DNA of 55,028 bases, taken from assembly GCA_001940825.1 (NCBI GenBank), contig MSGT01000007.1:1-55028 (forward strand). The letters are read 5' to 3'. The position numbers were made by a program, and so were the translations under genes. This DNA comes from Sphaerochaeta sp. Phil3. GTDB lineage: Bacteria; Spirochaetota; Spirochaetia; Sphaerochaetales; Sphaerochaetaceae. The notes below the pieces were generated by a model, which saw nothing but the letters and a program-made list of their open reading frames with translations, made no database searches and had not been told where the DNA came from. Below, piece by piece: positions 1 to 7,511 of this stretch. Position 1 is the stretch's first letter, and the number at the start of each line of letters is the position of its first letter.

Positions 1-53
1 AACTTTCCGTGAAGAACCAAAAAAGAAGAAAAAACAGCAGGGTTGAAACATCC

Positions 54-290
54 TTAGTCATCCAACACCAACACCTGCGGCAAACGGCAGGAGGCGGCAT
101 GGGAAGCAACAGCGTCAGCAATCATCTCCCCTACTTCCTTTGAAAGCACCACAGCGCCAAGGGAGGCATCAAGAAGGGCCTCTTCGAACGCCGCTCTGGC
201 CTGCTCGTCGTTGGATACGGCGACAGCTTCTGCTCCAAAAAGAGCAAAACCCTTGTAGGTTTCTTCGTTTGCTATGATGCGGTATCTCAT
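54..290 (-). CDS. V-type ATP synthase subunit F-like protein
   Basis: A 78-residue protein that resembles V/A-type ATPase subunit F, the small central-stalk subunit involved in coupling and regulating rotation. The N-terminus MRYRIIANEETYKGFALFGA has the family pattern of a short beta strand followed by an E/D-T-x-x-GF-x-L-x-G segment. The middle (residues 28-62) has the usual EEA helix, a hydrophobic strand ending in LSKEV, and a further helix. It stops at LPQVLVLDD, where family members usually continue for another 15-25 residues, so it is slightly short. It begins 17 bp after the usher stop and so may be transcribed with the pilus genes. More V-ATPase genes could lie off the left edge, but only 53 bases remain there. 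The family call is by pattern only; operon membership is inferred. Confidence 0.65.
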   Translation of the reverse strand: MRYRIIANEETYKGFALFGAEAVAVSNDEQARAAFEEALLDASLGAVVLSKEVGEMIADAVASHAASCRLPQVLVLDD

Positions 291-307
291 GTGAATGATA
301 CTAGCAC

Positions 308-3235
308 TTACAAGGCAAAAATCATATCCCAGAATTGGTCTTCAGTGACAAAACCATCCACTTCCATCGTCAATACACCATCGTAGTTGTTGGCAATATC
401 TGGAGGAAGGTAAGTTTCAGGAGCCACTGAGGATAGTGGTGCGGCAGTGTCAAAGACAAGGTCCTTGAATAGAAGAACCATTGCGGAATCCTCCACTTCA
501 GGAACATCGAACACAACAGCGTAGCGCCCGCCCTCCACGTTCAAGTCAAACATGTAGCGTCCTGGTGCAAGCTCGCTTATAATGAAGCGGCCGTCATCGT
601 CAGTGAATACGTATGCAATGTCCATTGGAGTCCTTACGACCTCCGCGTAATCTGAGTTTGGGGATTCTTCGAGCGACAACTCATACACTGGAGAGAAGTA
701 TGAAGAGTAAGGCTTTCCATCAACGACAAGGACTCCAGTTGCAGTTGCAAGGGCCTCGTATGAAATCGATGCAACGAACCCCTGCATTGCATAAGGGGTC
801 ATTCTATATAGGGAGGCGTTCGATGCTATCAAATCGCCCTGTGTTATGGAAACGAACACATTATTGGGAACATATAATGAAAGACCGGTGTATAGGAAAT
901 TGCCAAACGTATTGGAAAGCGTGCGAGAATTGGAGTTCAACGCCTGCGATGCCACAACACCAATGTCCTTTGCCTTGGACTGTGGTGACACAATGAGGAA
1001 CGGCCCGCTAATGTTGCTTGCCATTGCAAAATGACCATCGGCAAAAGCAAATGAAGTTTCGGCAGAAAGAGAAGTGCTGAACGAGTTGTAATGGTTGGAG
1101 ACCTGTTCCCTAAGCGCAAGGGATGCCAAGCCACCACGATATGTCCACGAAGCGTTAAGACTATGACCAAGGAGGTCATTGAAGTTGAACCCGTTTGCAG
1201 ACAGACCAAAGCTCGAACGTCCTTCGCTATGGGAGATACCAACATTGAGAGAAGGCGTTCTATTCGCCCCAAACGAAGACGAAGCGTTCATATTGGTTTT
1301 ATTTCCAAACGACTTGGTCAAGATCAACGTTGCATTTGCAGAGAACGAAGAATCGATGCTTGCAGATACGGAAAGCTTGAAACCATCAGACAACGGCAAT
1401 GACATGGAAAGCGAACCATTTGCACTGAATGCACCTCCAGAAGCCCCCCATGCATACGATGTAGAAAGTCCCGTTCCAATGGAGAGTTCACCAATCTTGA
1501 AGGAGTAGCCAGAGCGCATCGAAACATTGGACGAACGCATACCAAAGTAAAAAGACAGCGAAAGAGACAACGGCTTCCAGGAAGGATTGAAGAAAGACTG
1601 CGATATGCTGCCAGAAAGCTGTGCATCCAAAACAGAGCTGTCGGCGAACGTCAGAATTCCAGAAAGATTCAACCTCGTTGTCCCAATGTTTGTTGCAAGC
1701 AATGACGAAACGCTACCCTTTGCCGTCATTGACTGTACACCACTGGAACTTTGAGTTGAAACCGAAATATGATGGCTTTGCGTGTAGACATGAGAGAACC
1801 CAATGGACTGCTCCCAGAATAGCCCAAGTCCAGATGTCTCCTTCCCGACAGGGACTGCCAGCCCAAAGCGCCAGGTGTCATCCCCCTTTGCAAGAAGGGC
1901 TGTATCATAGTCTTGACTGAACTTCAATGTTTTATCACGACTTGTATCATCCCCCATAGAAAGAGGATGAATCACAACTGTTACATCGTTCTCGCCCTGT
2001 GTGAATATGAAATCCCTTAGAAGGTACATCCCAAACAAATGGTTCTCTCTGTATACTGACCTTCCGTTTATGAAGACCTCAACGGTGGAGTCCTCTTCAA
2101 GCTCTATCGTTCTGGAATATTGATGCTGCATTGCAGACTGCGTACCAAACGAGTAGCTCTTCTCAAGCGTCACACCAAAGGATTGGCCAGAACCAAAGCC
2201 GTATGACCCAACCCCTCCGAATGAAAGCCTCAATGATTCATCAGGGAAATCCCTGTAACCATAGATGTTGCCAAATGAGAATGAAATACCTGACCATTTG
2301 TCATAAGATACCGAGACAGGAAAATTGAACGTGGTATTGAATATGGAAAAGGTATTTGAAGCGCTCAAAGAAGCACCATATGAACCAAAAACGAAGTTCC
2401 TATCATGCTGAGCGTTAGCAACGAGATTCACGTTGCTTACAAAGGAGAACGAAGCGGGCTTGAGATCAACCGAACCTATTACACTGTAGCTGCTCAGCTT
2501 TGACCTTGAAGAAGAACCTCTTATGGATATGATTCCAGTAGGCATGTTTCCAATGGAGAACCCTAGATTGAGTTCAAGGTTGTTCGAATCAAAGCTTGCA
2601 CTCTGCGTATGTGAAACCAAGTATTCAAATGAATAGTCGCTATCAGAGTCTTTAACGAATTCAGACAACCCTTCCTCTGTAAGGAAAGAAGACAGGATTG
2701 CATCAAGTTCCGCTTTGTTGAACGAAGTCACCCCATCCTCAATGAGAGTCTCAACATCGCCAGCAAAGAATTCATTGACGAAGACGCGAGAATAGTACAA
2801 ACCATTGGGAAGAAAAATGTCATCGTCACTGAATACGAACTGAGACCAGTCAATTTCCTCGTACTGGCTTACATACTCCTCCGTTTCAGGCTCAACTATG
2901 ACCTCCAAAGTCGGTTCAAGCTCAACCATGTCATAGACCTTGCCGGCTGGTTGGATAACAGCAGAAGGTAATACAGCAGGTTCATCCATGGCTTCAGGCT
3001 CTAAAACTGGCACAAGTTCTTCATCAAGGGGTTCAGTTGATTCACTGGGTTCTTCAATGAGGATATCTTCTACAGGTTCTTCGACCGGTTCAACAACAGG
3101 CTGCTCGTCGACAACCATCTGTGGACCATAGCCTGCCTCTATGCTGCACTGCCTGTACATTGCTATACAGCATAGAACAAGAACAAAGAGGCATACTATT
3201 GATATAGAATTGCGAACAGGTCTCCTAGTCGTCAT
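308..3235 (-). CDS. Fimbrial usher (outer membrane pilus assembly platform)
   Basis: This 975-residue protein resembles FimD/PapC-type ushers, which form the outer membrane channel that polymerises chaperone-delivered pilins. Residues 9-27 are a hydrophobic segment followed by Cys, either a signal peptide or an N-terminal anchor. Residues about 38-130 are rich in Glu, Pro and Val, like a TonB-type spacer, which is unusual for an usher. An usher N-domain-like stretch follows (DWSQFVF to VNEFFAG). Next comes a long Ser/Gly/aromatic-rich region with alternating residues, as in a beta-barrel. The segment near residue 395 (STVEVFINGRSVYREN, then LLRDFIFTQGENDV) is the clearest usher signature. Near the C-terminus, TDDDGRFIISELAPGRY resembles the usher CTD. 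The chaperone gene ends 50 bp upstream and the pilin lies beyond it. An AGAG Shine-Dalgarno precedes the ATG. Confidence 0.85.
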   Translation of the reverse strand: MTTRRPVRNSISIVCLFVLVLCCIAMYRQCSIEAGYGPQMVVDEQPVVEPVEEPVEDILIEEPSESTEPLDEELVPVLEPEAMDEPAVLPSAVIQPAGKVYDMVELEPTLEVIVEPETEEYVSQYEEIDWSQFVFSDDDIFLPNGLYYSRVFVNEFFAGDVETLIEDGVTSFNKAELDAILSSFLTEEGLSEFVKDSDSDYSFEYLVSHTQSASFDSNNLELNLGFSIGNMPTGIISIRGSSSRSKLSSYSVIGSVDLKPASFSFVSNVNLVANAQHDRNFVFGSYGASLSASNTFSIFNTTFNFPVSVSYDKWSGISFSFGNIYGYRDFPDESLRLSFGGVGSYGFGSGQSFGVTLEKSYSFGTQSAMQHQYSRTIELEEDSTVEVFINGRSVYRENHLFGMYLLRDFIFTQGENDVTVVIHPLSMGDDTSRDKTLKFSQDYDTALLAKGDDTWRFGLAVPVGKETSGLGLFWEQSIGFSHVYTQSHHISVSTQSSSGVQSMTAKGSVSSLLATNIGTTRLNLSGILTFADSSVLDAQLSGSISQSFFNPSWKPLSLSLSFYFGMRSSNVSMRSGYSFKIGELSIGTGLSTSYAWGASGGAFSANGSLSMSLPLSDGFKLSVSASIDSSFSANATLILTKSFGNKTNMNASSSFGANRTPSLNVGISHSEGRSSFGLSANGFNFNDLLGHSLNASWTYRGGLASLALREQVSNHYNSFSTSLSAETSFAFADGHFAMASNISGPFLIVSPQSKAKDIGVVASQALNSNSRTLSNTFGNFLYTGLSLYVPNNVFVSITQGDLIASNASLYRMTPYAMQGFVASISYEALATATGVLVVDGKPYSSYFSPVYELSLEESPNSDYAEVVRTPMDIAYVFTDDDGRFIISELAPGRYMFDLNVEGGRYAVVFDVPEVEDSAMVLLFKDLVFDTAAPLSSVAPETYLPPDIANNYDGVLTMEVDGFVTEDQFWDMIFAL

Positions 3236-3285
3236 AGACTCTCCAAAGAACAGTGCACAATAGCAGGTCTAAACACAGCTCGTTA

Positions 3286-4035
3286 TCATTCCTCGTAGCT
3301 CAGGCTTCCCCTGTAGCTTCCGCCTTCCACGAAGCCAATGCCATCTGGCCAAGGAATGGACTTCGTTATCGTCTTCTTGGCAAGGATGTTAGCTCCATCA
3401 ATATCAACAAGGTCATCAGAACCCGATACGACGACGCTCAAACCTCTTGCATCATGGACTGTGAGTTTTGCACCTGAAAGGATCTGATGCACGTTGCCAT
3501 CATTTCTAATGGTCACATCCATGATCTGATTCCCGTTTTCATCCACTCTAGCAGCTATGGAATCTATTCCAACGGAGACGTTTTCCCTTGAAGGAGACAC
3601 ATAAAGGCTCGTAACATAGACATAGAGAAAGTTGAACATTGCTCCACTCTGATCTTTTGATGTAGTCGTTGAGTACGGAATCTGCTCTGCAATGAGTCTA
3701 TAGGCTTTCTCTGTTGTCACGACGCTTGGACCTCTGTAACGTACACGAACAACGTATGCGGATTGAGCACGAACTATCACCTGCGAAGGTGTCACAAGGA
3801 ATTCATTAGATGAAACCTGACCCCTAACCTCATTACCAAGCTCGTCCATGTCTCTTTCCACTACGCTTATCCTCACGGCAATGTCTTCATCCGAGTCGTT
3901 CACAATGGTGTATGTCTTCTGAGTGTCCACTCCGCTTGTTCCAAATGTCTGCTCAAAGGGAGAGAACTGGAACGCACCAACTGTGAATACCGATAATATT
4001 GCAATAGCCAGCGTAAAAAGCATTTTCTTAATCAT
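3286..4035 (-). CDS. Periplasmic pilus chaperone (PapD-like, archaic type)
   Basis: This 249-residue secreted protein fits the periplasmic chaperones that hold pilins in a folding-competent state and hand them to the usher. It has an N-terminal signal peptide (MIKKMLFTLAIAILSVFTVGAF) whose likely cleavage is just before QFSPFEQ. The first Ig-like domain carries the usual pattern: F-x-P near the start, then YTIVNDSDEDIAVRISVVER, the segment FLVTPSQVIVRAQ, and VVRVRYRG in the G1-strand region. The second domain ends in YRGSLSYEE. The length matches the family. It lies between the pilin gene upstream and the usher gene downstream. AAGGA lies 10 bases before the ATG; a second Met at residue 5 could also serve. 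The assignment to the archaic (sigma) branch is an inference from the N-domain pattern. Confidence 0.85.
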   Translation of the reverse strand: MIKKMLFTLAIAILSVFTVGAFQFSPFEQTFGTSGVDTQKTYTIVNDSDEDIAVRISVVERDMDELGNEVRGQVSSNEFLVTPSQVIVRAQSAYVVRVRYRGPSVVTTEKAYRLIAEQIPYSTTTSKDQSGAMFNFLYVYVTSLYVSPSRENVSVGIDSIAARVDENGNQIMDVTIRNDGNVHQILSGAKLTVHDARGLSVVVSGSDDLVDIDGANILAKKTITKSIPWPDGIGFVEGGSYRGSLSYEE

Positions 4036-4072
4036 TTTAAATAATCCTTACATCAAACCCATAGATGACACA

Positions 4073-4098
4073 AAAGTCACCCACTTAGGGGTGACTTT
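4073..4098 (-). terminator. Intra-operon stem-loop between pilin and chaperone
   Basis: A perfect 10-bp inverted repeat (AAAGTCACCC / GGGTGACTTT) with a 6-base loop lies between the pilin stop and the chaperone start. On the transcribed strand it is followed only by TTTTGTG, so termination would be partial. A stem in this place would allow more pilin mRNA than chaperone/usher mRNA, either by partial termination or by blocking 3' decay. The structure is seen; its role is inferred. Confidence 0.6.
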
Positions 4099-4120
4099 GA
4101 AAACTACCACAAGATGGAAA

Positions 4121-4693
4121 TTATGTTGTGGTGTAGGACATTACAACCGTTGACTCGTAATCACCAGGTGCCAAATCCTCGTTCATTGGCCATGTGAACG
4201 TCCAAGAAGCAAGAGAGGCAAGACCTTCATGTGCAACCCTTGGTCCATCATACTGAATCATCAAGTTAACAACAGATGAAGCGGCACTTTCGGCTGGATC
4301 AGTAGTTGCATCGGTAACACTAATGTTATTGACGCCACTAAGAACTGTCCTTTCACCAATTGTAGGAATCTTCGTCTTCTGTTCAGCTAACTCTGGATTT
4401 GTATTTACAAAAGGCTTGGCCTCGATGCTTAGAGTCACTACACCCTTGAACCTTGCATCAGTTGATTGAAGTATAGAGACCTTGAGGTTGACATCATTTG
4501 CCGCTGGGGGTTCAACGGTTATGCTTTCCACTGAACTACCAACTACTTGCTTGGTCACTGTAGAACCATATTCGCCTTGCATAGTAAAAACCGGATTGCT
4601 TTCACTAATGCTAGTAGTCAGTTTAAGCGTTGCAGCAAAACATGCACCAACGGTGGCCATCAAAACAAAACAAATTAGAAGTGCTCTCTTCAT
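4121..4693 (-). CDS. Fimbrial subunit-like secreted protein (probable pilin)
   Basis: This 190-residue protein begins with a signal peptide (MKRALLICFVLMATVGACFA) followed by ATLKLTTSISES. I placed the start at 4693 and not at the ATG 39 bases upstream because AAGGAGATCC sits about 8 bases before this ATG. The mature part is rich in Thr, Ser and Val, and ends in LAPGDYESTVVMSYTTT. That ending matches the terminal PGxYxxxVxxxYT strand seen in archaic chaperone-usher subunits. It is the first gene of the three-gene pilus operon, with the chaperone and usher downstream, so it is most likely the major subunit. The function rests mainly on this context. A hairpin follows the gene, and a palindrome lies about 65 bp upstream of the start. 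Confidence 0.65.
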   Translation of the reverse strand: MKRALLICFVLMATVGACFAATLKLTTSISESNPVFTMQGEYGSTVTKQVVGSSVESITVEPPAANDVNLKVSILQSTDARFKGVVTLSIEAKPFVNTNPELAEQKTKIPTIGERTVLSGVNNISVTDATTDPAESAASSVVNLMIQYDGPRVAHEGLASLASWTFTWPMNEDLAPGDYESTVVMSYTTT

Positions 4694-4757
4694 ATTCCTT
4701 GGATCTCCTTTCACCCTATTGGGCTTAGGCAAAGTACATGATTATCCTAGAGTACTC

Positions 4758-4773
4758 TGTTGTAGATACAACA
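4758..4773. promoter_or_regulatory. Perfect palindrome upstream of the pilin gene
   Basis: TGTTGTA-GA-TACAACA is a perfect 7+2+7 palindrome upstream of the pilin start. It overlaps a plausible -35 region (TTGTAT, read on the minus strand), with a GATAAT -10-like box about 19 bases further on. It could be the operator of the pilus operon. It differs from the AATGTAAA repeat next to the neighbouring Crp/Fnr gene, so a different regulator would be expected. Confidence 0.4.
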
Positions 4774-4815
4774 TTTTGCTTTTTTGCTTTGTTTTCCAAA
4801 AAAATTTCCTGGTTT

Positions 4816-5481
4816 TTACAAATCAGCCTTAGGATGCACTGTGATGCGGTTCATATTGTATGTTATTAGCCCATCTTTTTGCATCTTAGAAAGCTCGTTG
4901 CATAAAGCGGAACGTTCCACATTAAGGTAATCGGCAAGCTGTTGACGTGAATAATGAAGGTCAAAAGTGTAGCTTCCGTTCCCTTTGATTAATTCTGAAA
5001 AATAAGATATTAGACGTTCCCTTATGGTCTTTGGACTCGAATGAACGATTTTTCTCAAGAGCTGCAGACTACGGGAAACCGATACGAATACAAGGTTCTT
5101 AACCATCTTGTTATGGCATTCACAAGCCTTCTCGCATGGAGAGAGCAATCTGCCGGCATCGATGAACATCACATGGGAATCCTCAAGTGCCTTTATCGTC
5201 TGGATCAATGGACTTTTGGCTCCACAAGCGTACTCCTCTCCAAATGATCCACCAACCTTGACCTTTCTGAGTATATGGTTGGTACCAATGGCATCGACGA
5301 ACTCCATGACGACGCAACCTGACAGCAATATCCCCACCTTTGAGATTGAAAAGCCTTCTGAGAAAAGGGTCTCATCCTTTTTGTAGAACGCATCATGGGC
5401 ATTAAGGCACACAAGCATTTTCTGTATGTCTTCGTCAGCTATACCACTGAAAAGCTGTGTATTCGATAGACCAAATTCCAC
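4816..5481 (-). CDS. Crp/Fnr family transcriptional regulator
   Basis: A 221-residue regulator with the two-domain Crp/Fnr layout. Residues 1-120 are a cyclic-nucleotide-binding-like beta roll (LFSGIADEDI, later SEGFSISKVGILLSGCVVMEF and GGSFGEEYACG). A long dimerisation helix follows, and then a C-terminal winged helix with the recognition segment SRQQLADYLNVERSALCNEL. Before the dimer helix, SPCEKACECHNKM carries clustered Cys/His, a pattern I recall from a large anaerobe subgroup; a metal or redox role is possible but unproven. The start is GTG, supported by GGGAGG eight bases upstream. It is divergent from a rubredoxin gene, with a palindromic AATGTAAA operator between them. This suggests autoregulation and control of an oxygen- or nitrosative-stress response. 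Confidence 0.9.
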   Translation of the reverse strand: MEFGLSNTQLFSGIADEDIQKMLVCLNAHDAFYKKDETLFSEGFSISKVGILLSGCVVMEFVDAIGTNHILRKVKVGGSFGEEYACGAKSPLIQTIKALEDSHVMFIDAGRLLSPCEKACECHNKMVKNLVFVSVSRSLQLLRKIVHSSPKTIRERLISYFSELIKGNGSYTFDLHYSRQQLADYLNVERSALCNELSKMQKDGLITYNMNRITVHPKADL

Positions 5482-5528
5482 AGAAGAACCTCCCTTTCAT
5501 CGTTTTCGTTCAAAAACAAGGTAAATTC

Positions 5529-5566
5529 AATGTAAAATCTTTACATTTTTCAAACACAAATGTAAA
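5529..5566. promoter_or_regulatory. Candidate Crp/Fnr operator, one palindrome plus a half-site
   Basis: AATGTAAA (5529-5536), a 3-base spacer and TTTACATT (5540-5547) form a perfect palindrome. A further AATGTAAA lies at 5559-5566, exactly 30 bp from the first, so on the same helix face. The array lies between the divergent regulator and rubredoxin genes. A possible -10 box (TATACT, 5606-5611) for the rubredoxin gene puts the half-site near -47 and the palindrome near -72, positions suited to activation. The binding protein is inferred from adjacency. Confidence 0.6.
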
Positions 5567-5653
5567 AAGTTGGTAGAACAACGTGTTTTTGTTCTTGCCA
5601 TGCTTTATACTAATACAAAAAGTAGGAATGTCAACAACATGAAGGTATTGCAT

Positions 5654-5836
5654 ATGAAACACATCTGCAATGTTTGCGGTTGGGAGTACAGAGAAGAAAG
5701 AGGATACCCATTCGCAAACATAAAACCAAATACTTCGTGGACTGAGGTTCCTGAGGATTTTTATTGCCCTCTGTGCGGTGCATCAAAGGACAAGTTTAGG
5801 GGTGATACAGACAGTCAATCCCAGAATCCTCAATGA
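5654..5836 (+). CDS. Rubredoxin
   Basis: A 60-residue iron protein with both Cys knuckles of rubredoxin: CNVCGW near the N-terminus and CPLCGASKD near the C-terminus. The two pairs bind one Fe in the family and pass single electrons, often to oxygen- or NO-reducing enzymes in anaerobes. The linker NTSWTEVPEDFYCP matches the family's FxxLPxDWxCP pattern. I chose the ATG at 5654 because the protein then begins MKHICNVCGW, as rubredoxins usually do, and GAAGG lies eight bases before it; an ATG at 5639 would add MKVLH. The C-terminal tail (GDTDSQSQNPQ) is a short extension. The gene is divergent from the Crp/Fnr gene and probably under its control. Confidence 0.9.
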   Translation: MKHICNVCGWEYREERGYPFANIKPNTSWTEVPEDFYCPLCGASKDKFRGDTDSQSQNPQ

Positions 5837-5886
5837 TTTCCAAGTCCCTTAGAGTGTATAGGGATGGTGTGGAATCCTTGAATACC

Positions 5887-5896
5887 GGGGGGGGGG
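5887..5896 (+). repeat. Homopolymeric G10 tract
   Basis: Ten consecutive G residues lie in the convergent gap between the rubredoxin and DUF1846 genes. Such tracts are prone to slipped-strand length change. In Treponema pallidum, poly-G tracts near promoters vary gene expression, but here both flanking genes point towards the tract, so a promoter effect is not obvious. Confidence 0.9.
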
Positions 5897-5916
5897 TAAT
5901 TCGAACAGGCAAATTA

Positions 5917-5937
5917 GCTTTTACATCACCTAAAAGC
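5917..5937. terminator. Possible terminator hairpin in convergent gap
   Basis: GCTTTTA / TAAAAGC forms a 7-bp stem with a 7-base loop between two convergent genes. No strong T-run follows on either strand (CCCTTTTG on the plus strand), so it is a weak candidate for ending the rubredoxin or DUF1846 transcript. Confidence 0.3.
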
Positions 5938-5951
5938 CCTTTTGACCCTAG

Positions 5952-5971
5952 TTATGCACAGGTTATACACA
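5952..5971 (+). promoter_or_regulatory. Two adjacent DnaA boxes
   Basis: TTATGCACA (5952-5960) and TTATACACA (5963-5971) both fit the DnaA box consensus TTATNCACA. They lie two bases apart in the same orientation, in the gap 3' of both neighbouring genes. No dnaA, dnaN or gidA gene and no long AT-rich unwinding region is nearby, so this looks more like a DnaA-binding or titration site than an origin. Confidence 0.55.
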
Positions 5972-5996
5972 GTTGGCGTACGCAAAAACAAAAGAA

Positions 5997-7511
5997 CTAG
6001 AAGTTTCTCATATTCGAAGAAGGGAACTTTGGCTCGCTTGTAACGTTGATTCCAAGCTTCCTAAGACCTGAGGAATCGCCTGCCGATGGAATATGGCTCA
6101 TGTGTGATTCGCAACCCCTCAATAGAGGAAGCTCGTCCAAAGCCTTCTTGGCATCATCGTTTATGGCGGCGCTCATTGCAAGGCAAATCAAGGTCTCATC
6201 AAGATTCAGGCTCACCCCGCGACCTCGCAGGACATCACGTTTCATAGCGGTGACGGAGTCCACAATCTGGTGGGGAATTAGCTCAACACTCTTGTTTATG
6301 CCCGCCAGAACCTTGAGGGAGTTCAGGACCAAGGCACTGGAAGCGTGCATGAAGGATGAGTTGTGGCCTGTCACAAAGCGTCCATCGTTCAATTGGATTG
6401 AGGCGGCGCATGTTATGCCGTCCTTGCCCTTGCCTCTTGCAATGGCATTTTCAAGCGCAGCCATTGCAACAGGTACAGTGTAGCGGTCCTCACACTTGAG
6501 ATCCACGCGCTCCATTATGGAAAGGCAGCGTCCAACGGTCTCCTTTGTTCCAATTCCCTGGGCGTATTCGCATGCTGCACGGTAGTAACGCCTTATTATC
6601 TCCTGCTTTGCAGCCTCTCGCACAACCTCATCGTCTATGATGCCAAAACCAAGGCGGTTCACACCCATGTCGGTTGGAGAGTTGTAGTCAAGGGAACCCC
6701 CTGTGATTTTGTTGAGGATTCTCTTCAAAAGAGGGAAAGCCTCCATGTCGCGGTTGTAGTTCACGGCGATCTCTCCCGTGGATGAGACATAGAAGTGGTC
6801 TATTTGGTTGTAGTCGCCAATATCTGCTGTGGCGGCCTCGTATGCAATGTTCACGGGATGGTCTATTGGAAGATTCCAGATTGGGAAGGACTCGAACTTG
6901 GCATAGCCGCTCTTGCGACCAGCCTTGAAGTCGTGGTACATCTGGGAAAGACAGGTTGCAAGCTTGCCGCTTCCAGGACCTGGAGCGGTCACTACAACAA
7001 CGGGCTTGTCAGTTGGGATGTACGGGTTTGCACCATAGCCTTCGTCGCTTACGACCATGTCCACGTTCTCAGGGTAGCCCATTATCTCCTTGTGGAAGTA
7101 GACGAGCACTCCACGGCGCTGGAGCATATCCGCAAAGGTGGCCACGCTGGCTTCTCCATGGTAGCGCGTTATGACGACTTTGTTGGCCTTTATGCCCCAA
7201 GCGGCGAAGTCATCTATCATCTTGAAGACATCAGTATCGTAGGAGATTCCAAAGTCAGACCTCATCTTACGATGCTCTATATCGCCGGCATGGATGCATA
7301 TTATTACGTCAAGCTTGTCTTTGAAGGAATGAAACACCTTCATCTTATCGTTTATATCAAAGCCAGGAAGGACCCTTGCGGCATGGTAGTCGAAAAGCAG
7401 CTTGCCTCCGCATTCGACATACAGCTTGCCATCCACCTTCTTCATCCGCTCAAGGATGTACTCGTTCTGCTCCCTCAAATACCTGTCATTGTCAAAACCT
7501 ATCTTCCCCAT
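5997..7511 (-). CDS. DUF1846 family protein
   Basis: This 504-residue cytoplasmic protein matches the DUF1846 family in length and layout. It begins IGFDNDRYLREQNEYILERM and has the family's conserved stretches near GGKLLFDYHAARVLPGF, then VVVTAPGPGSGKLATCLSQM with a phosphate-loop-like Gly-Ser-Gly-Lys, and later NRLGFGIIDD. Structures exist for family members, but the biochemical role is not settled, and I do not assign one. The start overlaps the end of the DJ-1-like gene by 13 bp and AAGGAG lies 8 bases before the ATG, so the two genes are probably co-translated. Pairing with a DJ-1-type protein could hint at metabolite or protein repair, but that is only inference. The gene ends facing a convergent rubredoxin gene. 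Confidence 0.9.
   Translation of the reverse strand: MGKIGFDNDRYLREQNEYILERMKKVDGKLYVECGGKLLFDYHAARVLPGFDINDKMKVFHSFKDKLDVIICIHAGDIEHRKMRSDFGISYDTDVFKMIDDFAAWGIKANKVVITRYHGEASVATFADMLQRRGVLVYFHKEIMGYPENVDMVVSDEGYGANPYIPTDKPVVVVTAPGPGSGKLATCLSQMYHDFKAGRKSGYAKFESFPIWNLPIDHPVNIAYEAATADIGDYNQIDHFYVSSTGEIAVNYNRDMEAFPLLKRILNKITGGSLDYNSPTDMGVNRLGFGIIDDEVVREAAKQEIIRRYYRAACEYAQGIGTKETVGRCLSIMERVDLKCEDRYTVPVAMAALENAIARGKGKDGITCAASIQLNDGRFVTGHNSSFMHASSALVLNSLKVLAGINKSVELIPHQIVDSVTAMKRDVLRGRGVSLNLDETLICLAMSAAINDDAKKALDELPLLRGCESHMSHIPSAGDSSGLRKLGINVTSEPKFPSSNMRNF

Noticed and set aside
1-51. Possible partial gene on the minus strand beginning with ATG at 51
   Set aside because: It would read MFQPCCFFFFFGSSRKV, with no good ribosome site spacing and poly-Phe composition. 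Too little sequence remains to support it.
5837-5996. Chromosomal origin
   Set aside because: Only two DnaA boxes, no unwinding region and no dnaA or dnaN gene nearby.
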